DNA of 10,303 nucleotides, taken from NCBI GenBank assembly GCA_903919105.1, contig CAIXGT010000215.1, positions 1-10,303 on the forward strand, written 5' to 3'. The notes beneath the pieces were generated by a model. The model did no database searches. It was not told the DNA's origin and saw only the letters and a list, made by a program, of their open reading frames with translations. The translations under genes and the position numbers were made by a program. Positions 7,225-10,303 of this stretch are shown one piece after another (position 1 is the stretch's first letter; the number at the start of each line of letters is the position of its first letter). The stretch is from an uncultured Spartobacteria bacterium. GTDB taxonomy: Bacteria; Verrucomicrobiota; Verrucomicrobiae; Chthoniobacterales; UBA6821.

Positions 7225-7635
7225 TTAACACAGGCCCTGAGCGATGAGAAAGGATCGGGGAGTGGTCACCAGCATCCCGTAGACTTTGGTATCGATGAGA
7301 ATTCCAAAGTCGCCTGTATCGAGCGTCAGGAGAACATCGCATTTGGCTGCCAAGGCTGAGATCAGAACCGGTTTATCCTTTGATGCTGAGAGGAGAAGCG
7401 GGCGATTGCTAGTCAGGGCATTGGGGGTGAAGGAGAGATCATCCTGCAAGTCTTTCCATGTTTTTGAAGCTTTGGGTGGAAACTTACCTATATTCCGACT
7501 GGTCTCATCCCGGCAGTAGAAAGCCGTCATAAGCTTCCATTCCCATTCGTCAGCGATAGTGACAATGAGTCTGGAGAGTGATTTCTCCGATCCCGCCGCG
7601 GAAAGCAGGACGCTGCTGTCGAGAAAGAGGCGCAC
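7225..7635 (-). CDS. PIN-domain ribonuclease, toxin of an AbrB/PIN toxin-antitoxin pair
   Basis: PIN domains are Mg2+-dependent ribonucleases. In VapBC-type modules they are toxins that cleave RNA, often tRNA or rRNA, when not bound by the antitoxin. The 136-aa protein shows the standard layout: MRLFLDSSVLL with Asp6, Glu44 in DETSRNIGK, Asp87 in KDKPVLISAL, and Asp106/Asp109 in TLDTGDFGIL. The full acidic active site therefore seems intact. The style is closest to the PIN_3 group of putative toxins. The start is GTG, with gagg about 11 nt upstream. It lies 16 bp after the antitoxin gene, in the usual antitoxin-then-toxin order. The target RNA cannot be deduced. A non-toxin PIN nuclease is possible but less likely given the partner. 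Confidence 0.85.
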   Translation of the reverse strand: MRLFLDSSVLLSAAGSEKSLSRLIVTIADEWEWKLMTAFYCRDETSRNIGKFPPKASKTWKDLQDDLSFTPNALTSNRPLLLSASKDKPVLISALAAKCDVLLTLDTGDFGILIDTKVYGMLVTTPRSFLIAQGLC

Positions 7636-7651
7636 CCGAAAATTACCTCAG

Positions 7652-7933
7652 TTACTTGAGTGAGGTACGCTTTTTAGAGACTTTGGGCAGCCTCTTTTTG
7701 GATACACTCTTCCAGAATCGATCAGCATCGGCTTCGTCTGCTGCGATCCAGGACTGCATCTGCTTAAGGGGTATGTCACGCACCGGCATTGCAGTTGCGG
7801 GATGCATGAAGACCCCGCCATCACGAAGCTCCAAGAGCATCATGGGATGATCGGCTCCTTCCAGCCCAAGTCCCTTTCTGATCTCAGGTGGGAGAGTGAT
7901 GGTCCAACGCTTGGAAACGGCGATTGCGGTCAT
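7652..7933 (-). CDS. SpoVT/AbrB-domain antitoxin / transcriptional regulator
   Basis: This small protein (93 aa from the ATG at 7933) has an N-terminal SpoVT/AbrB swapped-hairpin DNA-binding domain, with VSKRWTITLPPEIRKGLGL at residues 6-24 (compare the K/R-G-Q-V/I-T-L/I-P-.-.-I-R signature). The rest is a hydrophilic tail with a Trp-containing helix (MQSWIAADEADADRFW) that would wrap the toxin, and a very basic C-terminus (KKRLPKVSKKR). AbrB-type antitoxins neutralise PIN or MazF toxins and repress their own operon. An in-frame TTG at 7948 would add MQYYC, but it sits inside the operator repeat and is less likely. The gene follows aroE by 60 bp on the same strand and precedes the PIN gene by 16 bp. 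Confidence 0.82.
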   Translation of the reverse strand: MTAIAVSKRWTITLPPEIRKGLGLEGADHPMMLLELRDGGVFMHPATAMPVRDIPLKQMQSWIAADEADADRFWKSVSKKRLPKVSKKRTSLK

Positions 7934-7968
7934 GCAGTAATACTGCAATGCGGTGATGGAAATGTCAA
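7933..7968 (-). promoter_or_regulatory. Candidate promoter with overlapping palindromic operator of the antitoxin-toxin operon
   Basis: On the - strand a perfect -35 box TTGACA (7968-7963) is followed after 17 nt by CAGTAT (7945-7940). That is a weak -10 that keeps the key A2 and T6. A perfect 7-1-7 inverted repeat, tgcagta-t-tactgca (7947-7933), covers the -10 and ends on the A of the antitoxin ATG. Transcription would start about at the ATG, giving a leaderless or nearly leaderless mRNA. A palindrome at this place fits binding of an AbrB-type antitoxin dimer and autorepression. The motifs are seen in the sequence; function is inferred. Confidence 0.5.
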
Positions 7969-7993
7969 ATTACCCGAAAGAAGGAGGTATCGC

Positions 7994-8908
7994 CTAGGGA
8001 GTGATCTCCTGAAGAGCGATTCTCATCACATCTAAAGGAGCGGGCTTTCCGAACCAGAGTGTGTTCTGTAAGGCTCCCTGATGCAGAAGCATGGAAAAGC
8101 CGCCGGCGCAACGGGCGCCTGCCATTCGTGCCTGTTTCAGCAGGGCTGTCTCGCCGCCACTGTAGACGGTGTCGTAGACAAGGTGATCCCTGGTCATAAG
8201 GCCTTCAGGGAGAGGAGAGGGATCGTCTGCCTTCATGCCCAGCGGTGTAGCATTGACGATAAGATCGACTGATTTCATAGCAAGACCCAGCGATTCGGAA
8301 GTCATCGGAATCGAGGAGATTGGAAAATCCAAATGCTCCTGAATCTCTTGTGCCAGAAGATCTCCCTTTTCCTTGTTTCGATTAGCAATGATGACGGAGG
8401 GGGATCCTTCCAGTGCGCATTGGACGGTGATCGCTCTTCCCGCGCCACCCGCACCGCCTAGGATCAGCACGCGATGTTCCTTCAGCGGGATGCCGAATTC
8501 CTCGAAGATCGCAGCCGAAAGGCCCGGACCATCGGTGTTGAAGCCATGCAGTTTTCCATCACGGACAGCCACGGTATTGATGGCTCCCATGAGGTGAGCT
8601 TCGCGGCTTACATGATCCATGAAAGGAAGTGCTGCCTGCTTGTGAGGAATCGTGAGGCTGGTTCCAAGGAATCCCGCTGAGGTGAGATTCCGCAGCGCCT
8701 GTGGCAGTTCGTCCTGAGTGACACGGATGCGAACGTACTGAAGTTGGTGGTTTCGCTCCCTGAGTGCGGCATTATGCATGGGGGGGGAGGCCGAGTGGGC
8801 TATGGGATCCCCAAAGACGGAGAGTCTCGCCGGCGGAGTCAATCTGCGGAAGACCTCGCCATTGTCGGCAAGATCCGCTGCAGAGTAGACCTCCGAGCAG
8901 TTGCTCAT
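7994..8908 (-). CDS. aroE: Shikimate dehydrogenase (NADP+)
   Basis: AroE reduces 3-dehydroshikimate to shikimate with NADPH, the fourth step of chorismate synthesis. The 304-aa protein has the shikimate-binding motif VFGDPIAHSASPPMHNAAL (31-49), catalytic Lys90 in SLTIPHK, Asn111 in GAINTV and catalytic Asp126 in GFNTDGPG. The Rossmann loop is GGAGGAGRA (151-159), NATPLGM lies at 219-225, and the C-terminal GGFSMLLHQGALQ lies at 269-281. About 28 residues precede the usual start of the fold. I recall similar extensions in Verrucomicrobiota AroE proteins but cannot verify it here. The ATG at 8908 overlaps the gltX stop (ATGA), which supports this start and translational coupling. No aro genes other than this one are visible. 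Confidence 0.95.
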   Translation of the reverse strand: MSNCSEVYSAADLADNGEVFRRLTPPARLSVFGDPIAHSASPPMHNAALRERNHQLQYVRIRVTQDELPQALRNLTSAGFLGTSLTIPHKQAALPFMDHVSREAHLMGAINTVAVRDGKLHGFNTDGPGLSAAIFEEFGIPLKEHRVLILGGAGGAGRAITVQCALEGSPSVIIANRNKEKGDLLAQEIQEHLDFPISSIPMTSESLGLAMKSVDLIVNATPLGMKADDPSPLPEGLMTRDHLVYDTVYSGGETALLKQARMAGARCAGGFSMLLHQGALQNTLWFGKPAPLDVMRIALQEITP

Positions 8909-10272
8909 GCTCCCGCCTCAGATGTCCCTGCTGCTTTTTCGATACCCTTGGCGAAGCGAGCAAGTGTGCGCTCCTTGCCAAGGATCTCGATCATCTCGTA
9001 GAGACCCGGGCCGATTCCTCTGCCGCTGACGGCAACACGTGCGGGATGAACCATCTCGCCGGTCTTGATGCCGAGTTTTGATGTGGTCTCCTTGAGGGAG
9101 GCTTCCAGTGAGACTGCATCCCAAACGGGAAGTGTTGTATAGGCTTCTGCGAGCGCCTGGAGGCGTTCGGCGGCAGTAGTTCCTGCCAATGACTTCGCAA
9201 CCGCTGCTTCGTCATATGGAAACTCTTCCGTAAAGAAGCAAGCAACCCACTCGGGGAGATCCTTCAGGAGTTTTACTTTGGGTTTTACAATCGTCAGGAC
9301 TTTTTCCAAGGCCTCCCAGGTCGGCCAGGTGATGCCTGCTTTCTGCAGGAAGGGGATCGCCAGTTCCGCGTAGCGGGCGAGATCCATCGAAAGAAGATAC
9401 TGGCCGTTGATCCAGAAACATTTGTCGAGGTCGAAGGCGGCGTTACGGCGGTTCACCTGATTGAGCTCGAAGAGGGCGACAACCTCTTCCGTGCTGATGA
9501 TCTCGCGGTTCTCCTTCGGAGACCAACCGAGCAGGCTGAGGTAGTTGCGGACAGCCTCCGGCGCATATCCTGCCTCCGGATAGGTGCCTAGGGCCGCGCC
9601 CTCGTCCCGCTTGCTCATCTTGCTACCGTCCCGGTTGAGGATGAGTGGCATGTGGGCGAACCGGGGAGGCTCCGCACCGAGGGCCTTGTAGAGTTCGACA
9701 TGCTTGGGGGTATTGGAGAGGTGATCCTCGCCACGGATCACGTGGGAGATCTTCATCTCAATGTCATCGACGACGCTCACGAAATGGAAGATCCAGGAGC
9801 CGTCCGGACGGCGAAGAGTAAGATCGGGATGGGTGCCGGGATTGGTGAGATCGAACTCGATCTTTCCGCAGATCTCGTCGTCGACGATGACCTTCTCCCG
9901 AGGTGAACGGAAGCGTGTGGCGCCGTTGTCCTCATAGAGATGACCGGCTTTTTCGAGGCGTGAGAGGTACTCTTCGTAGATCGACCCGCGCTCGCTCTGA
10001 TAATAGGGACCGTAGTTGCCACCCTTCTGCGGACCCTCGTCCCAGTCGAGGCCGAGCCAGTGAAGTCCGTCGAGGATCACCTGTTTGGCCTCCTCGGTAT
10101 TGCGCGTGTGGTCGGTATCCTCGATGCGGAGGACAAAGGTGCCGGCGTGCTTGCGTGCATAGATCCAGTTGAAGAGGGCGGTGCGGGCTCCTCCGACATG
10201 GAGAAGGCCGGTGGGAGAGGGGGCGAATCGGGTGCGGACAGGTCGTTGAGACATGCCTCTATGAGAATTCAT
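8905..10272 (-). CDS. gltX: Glutamyl-tRNA synthetase
   Basis: GltX attaches glutamate to tRNA-Glu (and to tRNA-Gln in organisms without GlnRS). The class I signatures are present: RFAPSPTGLLHVGGARTAL with the HIGH-like HVGG (25-28), RIEDTD (49-54), VIRGEDHLSNTP (178-189) and KMSKR (218-222), followed by the helical anticodon-binding region. The 455-aa length is short. After KAGHLYE (about 108-114) the chain goes almost directly to the R.R.P strand, so the roughly 40-residue segment with the Cys-rich CFCT/zinc region of E. coli GltX is missing. The usual PTYHLAN-type motif reads SWIFHFVS. The start is uncertain: ATG at 10272 (MNSHRG) or at 10254 (MSQRPV), the latter closer to the family opening but with gagg only 1 nt away. 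It leads the gltX-aroE operon. Confidence 0.96.
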   Translation of the reverse strand: MNSHRGMSQRPVRTRFAPSPTGLLHVGGARTALFNWIYARKHAGTFVLRIEDTDHTRNTEEAKQVILDGLHWLGLDWDEGPQKGGNYGPYYQSERGSIYEEYLSRLEKAGHLYEDNGATRFRSPREKVIVDDEICGKIEFDLTNPGTHPDLTLRRPDGSWIFHFVSVVDDIEMKISHVIRGEDHLSNTPKHVELYKALGAEPPRFAHMPLILNRDGSKMSKRDEGAALGTYPEAGYAPEAVRNYLSLLGWSPKENREIISTEEVVALFELNQVNRRNAAFDLDKCFWINGQYLLSMDLARYAELAIPFLQKAGITWPTWEALEKVLTIVKPKVKLLKDLPEWVACFFTEEFPYDEAAVAKSLAGTTAAERLQALAEAYTTLPVWDAVSLEASLKETTSKLGIKTGEMVHPARVAVSGRGIGPGLYEMIEILGKERTLARFAKGIEKAAGTSEAGA

Positions 10273-10303
10273 TTACTGGGGCAACTCAAGCGCGTAGCGT
10301 CAG

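Noticed and set aside
6852..7233. 10-bp direct repeat attaacacag at 6852-6861 and 7224-7233 flanking the intergenic element, as a possible target-site duplication
   Set aside because: Ten-base repeats are expected by chance many times in 10 kb, the copies do not touch the inverted-repeat ends, and one overlaps the PIN gene stop.
7979..7990. Strong Shine-Dalgarno-like gaaggaggt on the + strand after aroE
   Set aside because: No start codon with a usable reading frame follows. On the - strand it is simply spacer resembling the 16S 3' end.
1..10303. CRISPR arrays, tRNA or rRNA genes, transposases, phage genes
   Set aside because: None seen: no regularly spaced repeats, no tRNA cloverleaf or CCA end, no rRNA motifs, and no integrase or transposase domains in any frame.

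Overview
The window comes from a bacterial chromosome with moderately GC-rich genes. Protein details fit the Verrucomicrobiota or a close PVC relative: the NusA N-terminus, a glutamyl-tRNA synthetase without the usual Cys-rich segment, and a shikimate dehydrogenase with an N-terminal extension. This assignment rests on family resemblance alone and is moderately confident at best. Several starts lack a Shine-Dalgarno sequence and are preceded by U-rich stretches instead.

Left part (1-6818, all + strand). This is the conserved transcription/translation cluster nusA - infB - rbfA - nrnA - truB - ribF. NusA controls RNA polymerase pausing, termination and antitermination. IF-2 delivers initiator tRNA. 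RbfA matures the 30S subunit. NrnA recycles nanoRNA and pAp. TruB makes pseudouridine 55 in tRNA. RibF makes FMN and FAD. Gaps are short (62 bp, 62 bp, a 4-bp overlap, about 25 bp), as expected of one operon, until a 161-bp truB-ribF gap. That gap is filled by a 137-bp element with 21-bp inverted-repeat ends lying 9 bp before the ribF start.

Middle part (6819-7224). This stretch has no credible gene. It holds a weak hairpin after ribF and then a roughly 260-bp element (6898-7157). The element is bounded by imperfect 34/35-bp inverted repeats rich in GTTAAAA-type words and contains three clear hairpins. It also carries a 23-nt segment nearly identical, in opposite orientation, to one in the truB-ribF element. 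The two intergenic elements are therefore probably related members of a repeat family. They are the least explained part of the window.

Right part (7225-10272, all - strand). In transcription order this is gltX - aroE - an AbrB-type antitoxin gene - a PIN-domain toxin gene. gltX and aroE overlap by ATGA. The antitoxin/toxin pair looks like a type II (VapBC-like) module with its own promoter. A perfect 7-1-7 inverted repeat overlaps both the -10 region and the antitoxin ATG, which suggests autorepression and possibly a leaderless mRNA. This gene group converges on the ribF cluster across the structured element.

Most of the window is conserved housekeeping sequence. I do not see a clearly new multi-gene system. 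The best candidates for something undescribed are the two related intergenic inverted-repeat elements and the compact self-regulated toxin-antitoxin module beside one of them.
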